Positions 18,392 to 28,724 are shown, counted from the first letter of the stretch. The stretch is 64,000 nt of DNA from Pseudohalocynthiibacter aestuariivivens (GCF_018457175.1 NZ_JAGFNU010000003.1:1-64000), one strand, 5' to 3'. Numbers and translations are program-made. The notes: generated by a model not told the origin, from the letters alone.

Positions 18392-19558
18392 ATGCTCTTG
18401 AGTAACCGGCAGGACGAATTGCAGGAAATAGTAAGTTCAGTCACCAAACTTTGTAATACGTTTGGAGAGGACTATTGGCGCAGACTCGACAAAAAGGATG
18501 GATACCCAACTGAATTTGTAAACGCCCTGACGCAGGCCGGGTTCTTAACCGCACTCATCCCGGAGGAATACGGTGGTTCCGGGCTGGGCCTGCTTGAGGC
18601 TTGCACAATTCTGGAAACCGTTTCGCGCTGCGGCGCACATGCCGGCGCGTGCCATGCGCAGATGTACGTTATGGGTTCCGTACTTCGGCACGGTTCGGAC
18701 GCACAGAAAGAAAAATGGCTTCCAAAGATTGCCAGCGGCGAGATACGTCTTCAAAGCTTTGGCGTGACAGAACCAACCTCTGGTACGGACACGACGTCTC
18801 TGCGCACACAGGCGAAGCGCGTAGATGAAGGCTGGTCGATAAATGGGCAAAAAGTCTGGATAAGTCGGGTTGAGCATTCCGATCTGATGGTGCTTTTGGC
18901 GCGTACGACTCCGCGTGACGAAGTCGCCCGGAAAACGGACGGGTTATCTGCGTTTCTTGTTGATCTGCGTGCAGCGCGAAGCAATGGTTTAGACGTCCGC
19001 CCGATAGACGCGATGATTAACCACCACGCGTGCGAATTGTTTTTCGACAATCTGATCATCCCGGCTGAGTGCCTGCTTGGGCAGGAAGGCGGCGGATGGC
19101 GTGTCATTCTGGACAGTATGAATGCCGAGCGTATCCTGATCGCAGCAGAATGTGTTGGCGACGCCAGATATTTCATCGATAAATCAACTGCCTATGCAAA
19201 AGACCGCGTTGTGTTTGACCGCCCGATAGGTGCGAACCAGGGTGTCGCATTTCCGATCGCGCGAAACTACGCTGAAACCGAAGCGGCCGCGCTGATGGTT
19301 GAGCGTGCAGCACTTTTGTATGATGCAGGCAAGCCCTGCGGGGCCGAGGCAAACATGGCCAAGATGCTGGCGTCCGAGGTAAGCTGGCGCGCGGGTGACA
19401 CCGCCATGCAAACGCACGGGGGATACGCTTTTTCCCGAGAATACCACATTGAGCGAAAATTCAGGGAAACGCGGCTTTATCAGATCGCGCCAATTTCGAC
19501 CAATCTGATCCTCAGTTTTCTGGCAGAGAAAGTGCTCGGCCTTCCGAGGAGCTTTTGA
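18392..19558 (+). CDS. acyl-CoA dehydrogenase
   Basis: A 388-residue flavoprotein of the acyl-CoA dehydrogenase family at the normal length. The N-terminal helical domain ends near PEEYGGSGLGLLEA; the FAD/substrate signature FGVTEPTSGTDTT lies at about 129-141; the C-terminal part carries QTHGGYAFSREYHIER. The product would introduce an alpha-beta double bond into an acyl-CoA. The next gene, a class III CoA-transferase, overlaps by one base, so the substrate is probably activated by CoA transfer rather than by a ligase. Substrate unknown. Confidence 0.9.
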   Translation: MLLSNRQDELQEIVSSVTKLCNTFGEDYWRRLDKKDGYPTEFVNALTQAGFLTALIPEEYGGSGLGLLEACTILETVSRCGAHAGACHAQMYVMGSVLRHGSDAQKEKWLPKIASGEIRLQSFGVTEPTSGTDTTSLRTQAKRVDEGWSINGQKVWISRVEHSDLMVLLARTTPRDEVARKTDGLSAFLVDLRAARSNGLDVRPIDAMINHHACELFFDNLIIPAECLLGQEGGGWRVILDSMNAERILIAAECVGDARYFIDKSTAYAKDRVVFDRPIGANQGVAFPIARNYAETEAAALMVERAALLYDAGKPCGAEANMAKMLASEVSWRAGDTAMQTHGGYAFSREYHIERKFRETRLYQIAPISTNLILSFLAEKVLGLPRSF

Positions 19559-20691
19559 TGCGCCCGCTCGATGGTCTTCTTGTTGTTTCAATTGAACAGG
19601 CGGTCGCAGCCCCGCTTTGCACGGCGCGATTGGTTGATGCCGGCGCCAGAGTTATCAAAATTGAACGTGACGTGGGTGATTTTGCCCGTGGTTACGACAC
19701 CGCCGCCAAAGGCGACAGTTCTTATTTTCTCTGGACCAACCAGGGAAAAGAATCTGTCGTGCTCGACTTCAAAGACCCGGAAGATCATGCGCTGATCCTT
19801 TCGATGATCGCTAAGGCCGATGTTTTTGTCCAAAACCTTGCGCCAGGCGCCTTAGCACGTGCGGGTTTGGATTCTGAAACTTTACGCTTAAGGAATAAAC
19901 GCCTGATTACTTGCGATATTTCCGGCTATGGGGATTCTCTGGAAATGCAGGGCATGAAAGCCTATGATCTTCTCGTGCAGGGTGAGACCGGCCTCGTTTC
20001 AGTTTCGGGTGGACCAAATGAATTAGGCCGGATCGGCGTTTCCGTATGCGATATTGGCGCAGGAATGACCGCGCACGCTGGTATTCTTGAAGCGCTTATA
20101 AAACGGGGGGTCACCGGGAAAGGCTCTGGTGTAAAACTGTCGTTGTTCGATGTTGCCGCAGAATGGATGACCGTGCCGTTGATCCACGCCGAATATGGTG
20201 CGGGGGCGCCAACACGTCAGGGGCTTCAACACCCCTCAATTGCGCCCTATGGGGCTTATGAAACTCTTGAAAAGGCGAAGACGATCATTTCCATTCAGAA
20301 TGAGCGCGAATGGCAAAGGTTCTGTGAGGTCGTGTTAAAGACACCCTCGCTAGGATCTGACCCACAGTTTTCAAACAACACAAAACGCGTTGAAAACCGG
20401 GGTGTGCTGGACCAAGAGATCAATCAGGTATTATCAGCAATGACTGCTGCAGAATTGCGCAATCTTCTTACAGAAGCGTCAATTGCCTTTGGTGCCCTTA
20501 ACACCGTCGAAGACCTGATGGCTCATAAAGCGCTGCGCCGACGCCATGTGCCAAACTCAATGGGCGAAACAGTTTCGATCCCTGCCCCACCGATCCAGTT
20601 TGCACGTGAATCAGAAGAGGCGAATGCAATGGCCGTTCCGACCCTTGGAAACTCTACCGCCGCAATTCGAAAAGAATTTTCCAAGAATTGA
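19558..20691 (+). CDS. class III CoA-transferase (CaiB/BaiF family)
   Basis: A 377-residue protein beginning LDGLLVVSIEQAVAAPLCTARLVDAGARVIKIE, the standard opening of the family, with WTNQGKESVVLD and NLAPGALARAGLD following and a KAYDLLVQGETGL segment that carries the catalytic-region Asp. It starts at the ATG sharing its first base with the upstream TGA. Pairs with the acyl-CoA dehydrogenase to activate and oxidise an unidentified carboxylic acid. Confidence 0.88.
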   Translation: MRPLDGLLVVSIEQAVAAPLCTARLVDAGARVIKIERDVGDFARGYDTAAKGDSSYFLWTNQGKESVVLDFKDPEDHALILSMIAKADVFVQNLAPGALARAGLDSETLRLRNKRLITCDISGYGDSLEMQGMKAYDLLVQGETGLVSVSGGPNELGRIGVSVCDIGAGMTAHAGILEALIKRGVTGKGSGVKLSLFDVAAEWMTVPLIHAEYGAGAPTRQGLQHPSIAPYGAYETLEKAKTIISIQNEREWQRFCEVVLKTPSLGSDPQFSNNTKRVENRGVLDQEINQVLSAMTAAELRNLLTEASIAFGALNTVEDLMAHKALRRRHVPNSMGETVSIPAPPIQFARESEEANAMAVPTLGNSTAAIRKEFSKN

Positions 20692-20749
20692 CGTGTTGGG
20701 CTCTGTTCAAGAAGCAGGTTTTTAAAGTTACTGCTTTTCGAAAATACCT

Positions 20750-21709
20750 TCAGGCTGTTGCCGCTCCAGTGTTTTCCGCCAACTCGCCCGTTACCCAAGA
20801 CATGGTCGAGCGATAAACGACATATAGAATCAATGGCGTTCCGACTATCAGACCTGCGTAAATTCCAACAAGACCCAAAAGCCCCATACCTTTGCCAACG
20901 GCCAGCACCTGAACTTGTAAAAAGATCGCTATGGGGAAGGTGAAAGCTGCCCAGACCGGGCTCCACCCACCCGCGACCATCCACGGCGTGATGAGGAGCA
21001 GGCCGAACGCCACGCATTCAACGATCCAGAAAAACAGCTGAAACGCCCAGTCAATTCCGAGTGAACCAAAACAAAGAGCAAACAGACAATTCGGCGCGAG
21101 AAAAATCGCCAGCGACGGGCGTAAGCGAACCGGCGGCAGGGTTCTTAGCATTCGCAGAGCGTAGCCAACCGTTATGATAGAGAATGGCACGAGTGCTGCC
21201 AGCGCCAGCAGAATACTCTCAGTCACATAGCCAAGCGGTATTCCAGCAACTGGCCCAACAACTGGTCCAACAAAGGTAAGGTACTGAAATGTTGTAAACT
21301 CTCTGATCTCAGGCGGATCGCACCAGATCGCATAGCATCCAATCGCGCTCGCTCCGATTTGCATGATAACCCCGGCCCACCAAATATAGGGGGCCGATAT
21401 TCCAAAGGGTAGAAGCGCCGCTGCAAGCAGCATCATCGCCATGGCCGCCGCCGCCACCCCTGCCCGCGCTGGTGGGCTCTTCATATCTTCCAGCAGTACT
21501 CTGGGTCGCGTTGCAAACTTTCGAAGAAAAAAGGCTAGAAAATAAAGATAGTAGGCGCAGCTTAGCCCAAGCAGAATATCACCGATTTCATGCGCAATGG
21601 GCAGTACATCGGACGCGTTACGCCAACCAAGCCCGAGCCCCATGAAACCCAGACAAACAGGGAAAATCGCAGGGGGCGTTCTTCGCCATAAGGGGTCTTC
21701 TTTAATCAT
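20750..21709 (-). CDS. TehA/TDT-family membrane protein
   Basis: A 319-residue integral membrane protein with about ten hydrophobic helices. The opening PPAIFPVCLGFMGLGLGWR, the placement of helices and the length fit the tellurite-resistance/dicarboxylate transporter (TDT, SLAC1-like) family of anion channels. The gene is monocistronic, convergent with the CoA-transferase. Whether it moves dicarboxylates, chloride or other anions cannot be told from sequence. Confidence 0.75.
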   Translation of the reverse strand: MIKEDPLWRRTPPAIFPVCLGFMGLGLGWRNASDVLPIAHEIGDILLGLSCAYYLYFLAFFLRKFATRPRVLLEDMKSPPARAGVAAAAMAMMLLAAALLPFGISAPYIWWAGVIMQIGASAIGCYAIWCDPPEIREFTTFQYLTFVGPVVGPVAGIPLGYVTESILLALAALVPFSIITVGYALRMLRTLPPVRLRPSLAIFLAPNCLFALCFGSLGIDWAFQLFFWIVECVAFGLLLITPWMVAGGWSPVWAAFTFPIAIFLQVQVLAVGKGMGLLGLVGIYAGLIVGTPLILYVVYRSTMSWVTGELAENTGAATA

Positions 21710-21840
21710 CTTGCACTTTCGAATGCCGACTATCCGGGCCTACCAGAAACAGTGTTCTGAACAGATAACAATCGAATTTCAATATGTGCAATCGGCTGCG
21801 ATGTCTCAGCAACGCCAAGACATCTCAGGAAACTGGCCGA

Positions 21841-22101
21841 TCATTTTACAGGGGGTGTAATTTTATCCAACAATAATTCGGCCCGTTTGATGTGCTCGCG
21901 TGCGATCAGCACCTTGCGCTTCAACCTGTCTTTCTTTGAATCTTTTTCGGTCGCTTCGATCTCTTGAACGAGCCCTTGCTCCTTTTTCTGAAGCTTAGAG
22001 ATAACTTTCAGAACATGGCTGGGTTTAATCTTCTTTGCCTTCCCATCTTCCAGACGCGCGAAATATTCGTCGATCTTATTTGCATATTTTTCTAGGCCCA
22101 T
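21841..22101 (-). CDS. small charged helical protein
   Basis: An 86-residue protein, about one third charged, mostly predicted helix with coiled-coil character (VISKLQKKEQGLVQEIEATEKDSKKDRLKRKVLIAREHIKRAELLLDKI, seen at residues 33-80). The ATG at 22101 has GGGAG at good spacing; the frame extends upstream to 22236 but that part overlaps the next gene's tail. It is the last gene downstream of two phosphate transporters. Function unknown. Confidence 0.65.
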   Translation of the reverse strand: MGLEKYANKIDEYFARLEDGKAKKIKPSHVLKVISKLQKKEQGLVQEIEATEKDSKKDRLKRKVLIAREHIKRAELLLDKITPPVK

Positions 22102-22186
22102 TTGTCGGTCACTCCCATTATCTTTGTGTTTCGCCCACCTTGCAGGCACCGCGCAACACTTTTGTAGCAAATCAAATTTCGCAGCG

Positions 22187-23998
22187 TTATTTTGCAACTG
22201 CGACGTCAGAAACAACTGCTTCAACTTCTTCTTCATCCAGCGTCAGAATACGCTCGACCTCTGCCATCGCACTGTCGGGCTGAATGTAATATGCACGCGC
22301 TGCACCAAGCAGATTACGCATGGCGCTGTAGGCGTATCCAGAATCATTCAGAAAAGACGTCGCTGCATCAGCGTCCATCTGACCTTCGCGGATCAGCTCT
22401 TCAACCACGCGCGTAGAATTGACCGAGTCACTTTCGACCTGTGCCGCTTCTTCGTCCAGCCAAAGTTGGCTTCTGTCTTCGGGTTCTGCGAGGTCAAGCC
22501 TTTGGATTTCCGCCAGAATACGCCCGATCTCTGTACGAAGCCCGTTATAAAGATCACTTGCCGCGCCTTTAGGCGTGGATGTATAAATCGTGGTATTTCG
22601 CCTCAGGTGTTTAACCGCTTTCACTGCCCGTACGATCTGACCGGCAACGTCGCGCAAAATATAAACCCGGTCCATTACGTCGTGTGGCAGGTTCTTGGAG
22701 CCCGCACGCGTCGAAAATTCAACGATCGCAGTATATAGGGTTTTGACCCTGTGTTCATATTTTTCATCAATGTCGAATTCGATCTGCGCACGGCTTTCCG
22801 CCACTGTTTTTGCGACGTCTTTGGTTGAAAAAAGATCGTGCCGATGAATGTTTAAACCGTGAGTGATTAGTTCAACGGCATTATCGTATAAGTGTTTCAC
22901 CTCTTTCCTCAGAGCAATTTCAATCGTTTGTGGAAATTCATCAACAGCCTCGGAAAGATACTTTGGTTTACTCAGATCCAAAGCCGGCTCTTTGATGACG
23001 CGTTCCAGAAATCTGATCAGAGCCCGTAGTGTTGGCAGCATCAAAACAACGCCGAGCACATTGAAAATAGTGTGGAACACGGCAAGTTTTAGCGCAAAAT
23101 CAGTATCTGAAATGCCGACATTCGCACTTACCCAGTCAACAGCATCCCGCAACGGGCTGATAAAAATCAAGGCAACGCCTGCGGTTAAAAGGTTGAAGAT
23201 CAGATGTGCCAATGCCAGCCGCTTGCCCTGAAAATTTGCGGTTAGCGATCCGATGATAGCAGTAATCGTGGTGCCGATGTTTGCCCCGATTGCAAGTGCA
23301 AGCGCGTTTTCATATGAGATTTGACCGGCCGCCAGTGCGGTAATGATCAGAACCATAGTTGCGTGGCTTGATTGCATGACAACAGTCGCTGTCATTCCGA
23401 CAGCCGTATAGACAACCAAACCCAGCAAGCCTGTCAGCGCAAAACGGGTAAGATCAAATTGGTCCTTGAAGGTTTCAAACCCTTCTTTCATGTGGTGAAT
23501 GCCCAGAAAGAGAAACCCCAACCCCGCTAACGCAAAGCCTGCGCCACGCAGGTATTTTGATTTCTGAAAGACCAGTATAATACTGACCGCCAGCATTGGC
23601 ATCGCATAGGCCGATATTTTAACCTTCAGACCAAATCCAGCTATAAGCCATGCACCCGTCGTCGTGCCTATGTTGGCACCAAATATGATACCAACCCCCG
23701 CCAGCAGACTGATAAGCCCCGCACTCAGAAACGAAATCGTAATTACCGATACCAGCGAGCTGGACTGCATAAAGGTTGTAGACACAATTCCAAAGGCTAG
23801 CGATCTCGGAACCGAACTGGTCGCTCGTTCAAGGATGTTTTCAAGAAAGCCACCACCGAACAGCTTGAAGCCGTCTTCCAGCATCAGCATGCCAAACAAA
23901 AAGATCGCAACACCCGCAGCGATCTGCTGGAAATCGGGGCTAAACCAGAACCCGATAACCAGAACACCAATTGCGACAGGAAGACTATATTTTTTCAT
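22187..23998 (-). CDS. Na+/phosphate symporter with PhoU-like domain (YjbB/NptA type)
   Basis: A 603-residue protein. Residues about 1-330 hold eight to nine membrane helices in two inverted repeats marked by GANIGTTTGAWL and GANIGTTITAIIGS, the Na/Pi cotransporter (SLC34-like) signature with glutamine-serine motifs (MQSSSLVSV, MQSSHATMV). Residues about 350-600 are a soluble helical PhoU-like domain. In YjbB this type has been linked to phosphate export as well as import. It follows the PiT gene by 18 bp in an operon. Confidence 0.88.
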   Translation of the reverse strand: MKKYSLPVAIGVLVIGFWFSPDFQQIAAGVAIFLFGMLMLEDGFKLFGGGFLENILERATSSVPRSLAFGIVSTTFMQSSSLVSVITISFLSAGLISLLAGVGIIFGANIGTTTGAWLIAGFGLKVKISAYAMPMLAVSIILVFQKSKYLRGAGFALAGLGFLFLGIHHMKEGFETFKDQFDLTRFALTGLLGLVVYTAVGMTATVVMQSSHATMVLIITALAAGQISYENALALAIGANIGTTITAIIGSLTANFQGKRLALAHLIFNLLTAGVALIFISPLRDAVDWVSANVGISDTDFALKLAVFHTIFNVLGVVLMLPTLRALIRFLERVIKEPALDLSKPKYLSEAVDEFPQTIEIALRKEVKHLYDNAVELITHGLNIHRHDLFSTKDVAKTVAESRAQIEFDIDEKYEHRVKTLYTAIVEFSTRAGSKNLPHDVMDRVYILRDVAGQIVRAVKAVKHLRRNTTIYTSTPKGAASDLYNGLRTEIGRILAEIQRLDLAEPEDRSQLWLDEEAAQVESDSVNSTRVVEELIREGQMDADAATSFLNDSGYAYSAMRNLLGAARAYYIQPDSAMAEVERILTLDEEEVEAVVSDVAVAK

Positions 23999-24016
23999 GT
24001 GCTAAACCCCTGCAGC

Positions 24017-25588
24017 CTATGGCAACATCATTCCACGCAATGCGAAGTAGAACAATGCCGCTAGAACCGCAGACACCGGAAGGGTAATGATCCAAGCCGA
24101 CGCGATTTTCAGCAACGACTTTCGGCTGACCAACTGTCGTTTCAAAGCCTTTTGCAATTCTTTGCGTTGCGCGGCTGAAATCACCGCTTCAGGACCCATT
24201 TTTTTCAGTTTTTCCAACAATTGTTGCTTGTCTTCCACAGGAGCATTCTGGAAATCCCTGAGCACGGCTTCGGCTTGCACGAAATCCGGCTGACCTTCAT
24301 GAAGCGCCAGCACGTCTTCAACGACCTTCCCAAGCCGCTGGTCAAGGAATTCACGCAGGAAACCAACACCAAAAACACCACCCAGTGCGACATGTGTCGA
24401 ACTGATAGGCATACCCAACTGGCTGGCGACAATCACCGTGATGGCTGCTGAAAGCGCGATGCAGAATGCGCGGGATCTATCCAGCTCTGTTATTTCAGAG
24501 CCAACCGTGCGGATCAGTTTTGGGCCGAACAGCGCCAGCCCCACCGAGATACCAAGTGCTCCGATGATCATCACCCAAAGCGGAATGGCAACTTTTCCGC
24601 CGCCGTCTCCGGCGCTCAGAACATCGACAATGCCCGCCAATGGCCCGACAGCATTTGCGACGTCATTCGCACCGTGCGCAAAGCTTAGCAGCGCGGCTGC
24701 AAAAATTAAGGGGATTGTGAACAATCGATTCACGCCATCCCTGTCGGCAGAAAGTCTTGGCGAAGCTTTCCTGATCATGGGACGCACGATAAGATAAGCG
24801 ATCACGGCAACGATTACTCCCGCCGCGACAGCGGAAGGGAAAGAGACTTTGACAAGATGCTTGATACCTTTGAGCGCAATGTAAGTCGTAAAGGCCCAAG
24901 CCATGATCGCAATCATAACCGGTACAACCTTTTGTGCATGGTCCACCGGGTTCTTTTTGAAAAAGACGAGTTTTTTCAACGCGTACAAAAACCCAGCAGC
25001 GACGACCCCCCCGGTGACCGGCGATATGACCCAACTCAGGACGATATTGCTGACTGATCCCCAGTTAATGATATCCCAACCCGCTGCAGCGATTGAAGCT
25101 CCCATAACACCGCCAACAATCGAATGCGTTGTCGAAACCGGAGCTCCAAGCCATGTGGCGGCGTTTAACCAAATCGCCGCCCCCATAAGCGCGCCCATCA
25201 TGACCCATACGTAAACATCCGTATTGGCAAGGTTCGCCGGGTCAATGATGCCGTTTTTAACTGTTTTAACGACGTCCCCGCCAGCAACGATGGCACCTAA
25301 AGCTTCAAATATGGCCGCGATCATAATAGCGCCCGTCAAAGTCAGGGCAAAGGAACCAACTGCCGGGCCAACGTTATTGGCGACGTCATTCGCACCAATA
25401 TTCATCGCCATATACGCCCCGATCACCGCCGCAGCGACGAGCAGGTAAGACTGCTCAACATGCGCAAACTTTGAACCAGTGTAAATCATGACACCGACAA
25501 CAAAAATTATTGCCGTGCCAAGACGACCAACCTCAGATCGGCTGATATTGGTTGCTTTCTCAATCTTTAGATAATCTTTAATTTGCAT
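24017..25588 (-). CDS. pit: PiT-family inorganic phosphate transporter
   Basis: A 523-residue low-affinity phosphate transporter with about ten membrane helices and the two PiT signatures, GANDVANNVGPAVGS near the N terminus and GANDVANAVGPLAGI in the second half. A hydrophilic segment of about 80 residues (LDQRLGKVVEDVLALHEGQ onward) lies before the last helix. First gene of the three-gene transporter operon. The divergent gene encodes a P-type ATPase of the Na,K class. Confidence 0.9.
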   Translation of the reverse strand: MQIKDYLKIEKATNISRSEVGRLGTAIIFVVGVMIYTGSKFAHVEQSYLLVAAAVIGAYMAMNIGANDVANNVGPAVGSFALTLTGAIMIAAIFEALGAIVAGGDVVKTVKNGIIDPANLANTDVYVWVMMGALMGAAIWLNAATWLGAPVSTTHSIVGGVMGASIAAAGWDIINWGSVSNIVLSWVISPVTGGVVAAGFLYALKKLVFFKKNPVDHAQKVVPVMIAIMAWAFTTYIALKGIKHLVKVSFPSAVAAGVIVAVIAYLIVRPMIRKASPRLSADRDGVNRLFTIPLIFAAALLSFAHGANDVANAVGPLAGIVDVLSAGDGGGKVAIPLWVMIIGALGISVGLALFGPKLIRTVGSEITELDRSRAFCIALSAAITVIVASQLGMPISSTHVALGGVFGVGFLREFLDQRLGKVVEDVLALHEGQPDFVQAEAVLRDFQNAPVEDKQQLLEKLKKMGPEAVISAAQRKELQKALKRQLVSRKSLLKIASAWIITLPVSAVLAALFYFALRGMMLP

Positions 25589-25980
25589 ACTTCCCCCATT
25601 CAGGCTCAGTTTGGTCAGACACTGCGTTTACGCGCCAAACCATGTCCAAGCAGAGCTGGACATCTCAGCCCGTCCCGTCTTTTGTTTGTTTCGTTAAATG
25701 ACTTGCAGAAATGCTAGCACCGAATTCAAAAACACAACATGAGCCAGATCAAGAAAAACCCTGGCAAGAACAACAATGTTGGCTATGACAAAAGTCATAA
25801 TTCGCCGCAACGTTTCCGCCTGTCTGCGATACGTTAACATTAGAAATTATTAGTTCATCTTAAACCAATTTTGTGTGCTTCGAACTTGATCGAGCACAAA
25901 GTTCTTCTTCGGATTAGTTGTTACAAAGAGAGCTTATGAAATGAAAATACGCGCCGTCACAGGGTCTGTATTCAAGATGA
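25589..25980. other. 392-bp divergent promoter region with an inverted repeat
   Basis: Separates the phosphate transporter operon from the P-type ATPase gene. At 25784-25799 it contains TATGACAAAAGTCATA, a perfect 6-bp inverted repeat around AAAA, likely an operator for an unidentified regulator. No Pho-box-like tandem CTGTCAT repeat was found. No gene is seen. Confidence 0.55.
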
Positions 25981-28689
25981 ATGGAGTTCGACTTGCTGAA
26001 AGATATTCCGCTTCAAAGCCGTCCAATCAACGAAGTCAAGGATGGGCTTAGGACATCTGACGACGGGCTTAGCACTGCCGAAGCCCAGGCTCGGCTAGCG
26101 CAATATGGGCGCAACGAACTTCAGGTTGGCAAATCCACACCTGAGATCGTCAAGTTCCTGTGGCAATTCAAAAATTTCTTCGCGCTTTTATTGCTCGCGG
26201 GCGGCGGGCTCGCGTTGACAGCCGAACGGCTCGATCCTGGACAGGGTAATCTTTACATCGCAATCGCGCTTATTGCTGTCGTGTTTTTAAACGCGACCTT
26301 TACCTACCTCCAAGAACATCAAAGCGAAAAAATAATGGACAGCTTCAAAAAAATGATGCCGTCCATTGTTACAACAATGCGCGATGGAGCCCCGTGCGAG
26401 CTGCCAGGTGCTGAATTGGTTCCGGGTGATGTGATTGTCCTGCATGAAGGCGACAAGGTGCCAGCCGACGGTCGTTTGCTGTCAGCAAGCCATTTCAAGG
26501 TAGATCTGTCCAGCCTGACAGGCGAAAGCGAACCGCAACTGCTAGACCCTGCCAAAAGCCATGAAAGTATCATGGAAAGCCCGAACATGGTGTTTTCCGG
26601 AACGCTGGTACAAAGCGGCGAAGGCCGTGTTGTTATTTGTGAAACGGGTATGACAACGCAGATCGGCAGCATTGTGGAACTGACCAAGGCGACCGATGCC
26701 GCTGAAACACCAATTCACCGTGAAATTAAACACTTCATCAAGATGATCAGCGCAATCGCAATCTTTCTGGGGTTGACCTTCTTTGCCGTCAGTGTCGCGA
26801 TTGGCAATGGGGCAATCGCCAGCCTGATTTTTGCGATCGGCATTATAGTTGCGAATGTCCCGGAAGGGTTGTTGCCCACCGTGACGCTTTCTTTGACAAT
26901 GGCCAGTCGACGCATGGCGCGTAAGAATGCCTTGATCAAAAACCTCGAAAGCGTTGAGACGCTTGGCAGTACCACCGTTATCTGTACTGACAAGACGGGA
27001 ACGCTGACTCAGAACAGGCTTGGCGTGAACACGGTCGTTCTGGGTAGGCAAAGCTACAGGGTGGACGACCCGGCGCTAACTGCTGACCCCATTTCGAAAC
27101 CGCTTTTGCGAACCATGGCAATTTGCAACAACGCCTACCTTACGGACGTCGGGTATTCAGGCGATGCTACTGATGGTGCCCTTTTGCTTTTTGCTAACGA
27201 TAAAGCAGATGTACGATCGCTTATTGATGTAAATGAAATCTCTGAAGAACCTTTCAGCTCTGTCTCCAAACGCATGATCAGTATTGTAAGCGACAAGCAA
27301 AGTGATGCGACAACAGCCTATCTGAAGGGCGCCCCCGAAGTCGTGCTCGACATGTGCGACAGGGTTATGATCAATGGTGAAATCCTTGAACTTACCCCTT
27401 CGCGGCGTAGCCATGTCATTGATGACTATCGCACGCTGGCTGGTCGTGGTGAACGTGGTCTCGCCTTTGCATCACGCCTATCGGACGGCTCTGCGGTTCC
27501 GGAAGACGGGTACATCTTTATCGGGCTCGTTGGCATGATTGACCCGCCACGCCCCGAAGTGCCCGTCGCACTAGAACGCTGCCGCTCTGCTGGTATCCGC
27601 GTCATTATGCTGACAGGAGATTATGGTCTGACGGCCGAAACCATTGGTCGGCAAATTGGGCTGTTCACAGGCATCGGGCGTGTTGTTCAGGGAGACGAGC
27701 TTAGCGCGATGAGCGACAGTGCTTTGCAAAACGTTCTGAAAACTGAACCTGAAATCATTTTTGCCCGTATTGCCCCTGCCCAGAAGCTGCAGGTGGTTCA
27801 GGCTTTGCAGGCCCTCGGTGAAACCGTGACCGTCACTGGTGACGGGGTAAATGACGCCCCTGCCCTTAAAAACGCCGACATGGGTGTTGCGATGGGCCTG
27901 ATGGGAACGGACGTCGCCAAGGAAGCCAGCAACATGGTTCTGATGGACGATAATTTCGCCACCATCGTCAGTGCAATTGAAGAAGGTCGCACGATCTTTG
28001 ACAACATCAAGAAATTCGTCGCCTACATCCTGACCAGCAACATCCCGGAAATCCTGCCGTTCATCGCTTTTGTATTGCTCGACATTCCGCTGCCGCTGAC
28101 GGTGATCCTAATCCTGGGTATCGACCTTGGTACTGACATCGTCCCTGCGCTTGGTCTTGGCGCGGAACCGCCGGAAACCGATGTTATGAAACGCGGGCCA
28201 CGCAAACGTTCGGAACGGCTTCTGACCCGAAACCTCTTGATCATGAGCTACGGGGTTGTCGGTATGATTCAGGCCGCGGCCGGGTTCTTCAGCTACTTTG
28301 TCATTCTATATGCCGGTGGCTGGGAATGGGGGCAAGATCTGGCAAACAGTGATCCGCTCTATCGTACCGCGATCACTGGTTTCTTTGCCTCTATCATTAT
28401 CTGTCAGGTCTCAGACGTTCTGATTTGCCGGACACGGCGGCAAAGCATTTTTACGGTTGGCTGGTTCAGCAACAGGCTCGTCTGGCTTGGGATCGGGACA
28501 GAGCTTTTGCTACTTGCGCTGATCGCTTATGTTCCTGCCTTCAACGTATTCTTCGGAACCGCGCCGCTTGAAGCGTGGCATCTGATGCTAAGCGTGCCCT
28601 TTGCCATTTTGATCCTGATCGGGGACGAGTTGCGCCGCTACATGATCCGTCGCGACAATGCTTTCGTTCAGCGCTGGTTAATGTGGTAA
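25981..28689 (+). CDS. P2-type cation-transporting ATPase, Na,K-ATPase-like
   Basis: A 902-residue P-type ATPase. Motifs in order: actuator LTGES; membrane helix 4 with NVPEGLLPTVTLSL (from 292); phosphorylation DKTGTLTQN with Asp337; TGDGVNDAPAL hinge; helix 5 TSNIPEILPF and helix 6 GIDLGTDIVPALGL followed by ETDVMKRGPR. The helix 4-6 wording is that of animal Na,K- and H,K-ATPases (class IIC), not of Ca2+ pumps, so Na+ export or K+ uptake is the best guess. No beta subunit gene is present. Divergent from PiT. A downstream terminator is not obvious. Confidence 0.88.
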   Translation: MEFDLLKDIPLQSRPINEVKDGLRTSDDGLSTAEAQARLAQYGRNELQVGKSTPEIVKFLWQFKNFFALLLLAGGGLALTAERLDPGQGNLYIAIALIAVVFLNATFTYLQEHQSEKIMDSFKKMMPSIVTTMRDGAPCELPGAELVPGDVIVLHEGDKVPADGRLLSASHFKVDLSSLTGESEPQLLDPAKSHESIMESPNMVFSGTLVQSGEGRVVICETGMTTQIGSIVELTKATDAAETPIHREIKHFIKMISAIAIFLGLTFFAVSVAIGNGAIASLIFAIGIIVANVPEGLLPTVTLSLTMASRRMARKNALIKNLESVETLGSTTVICTDKTGTLTQNRLGVNTVVLGRQSYRVDDPALTADPISKPLLRTMAICNNAYLTDVGYSGDATDGALLLFANDKADVRSLIDVNEISEEPFSSVSKRMISIVSDKQSDATTAYLKGAPEVVLDMCDRVMINGEILELTPSRRSHVIDDYRTLAGRGERGLAFASRLSDGSAVPEDGYIFIGLVGMIDPPRPEVPVALERCRSAGIRVIMLTGDYGLTAETIGRQIGLFTGIGRVVQGDELSAMSDSALQNVLKTEPEIIFARIAPAQKLQVVQALQALGETVTVTGDGVNDAPALKNADMGVAMGLMGTDVAKEASNMVLMDDNFATIVSAIEEGRTIFDNIKKFVAYILTSNIPEILPFIAFVLLDIPLPLTVILILGIDLGTDIVPALGLGAEPPETDVMKRGPRKRSERLLTRNLLIMSYGVVGMIQAAAGFFSYFVILYAGGWEWGQDLANSDPLYRTAITGFFASIIICQVSDVLICRTRRQSIFTVGWFSNRLVWLGIGTELLLLALIAYVPAFNVFFGTAPLEAWHLMLSVPFAILILIGDELRRYMIRRDNAFVQRWLMW

Positions 28690-28724
28690 ATCGCAAGCCA
28701 CCCCGGCTTAACAAGTTGCAAAAG

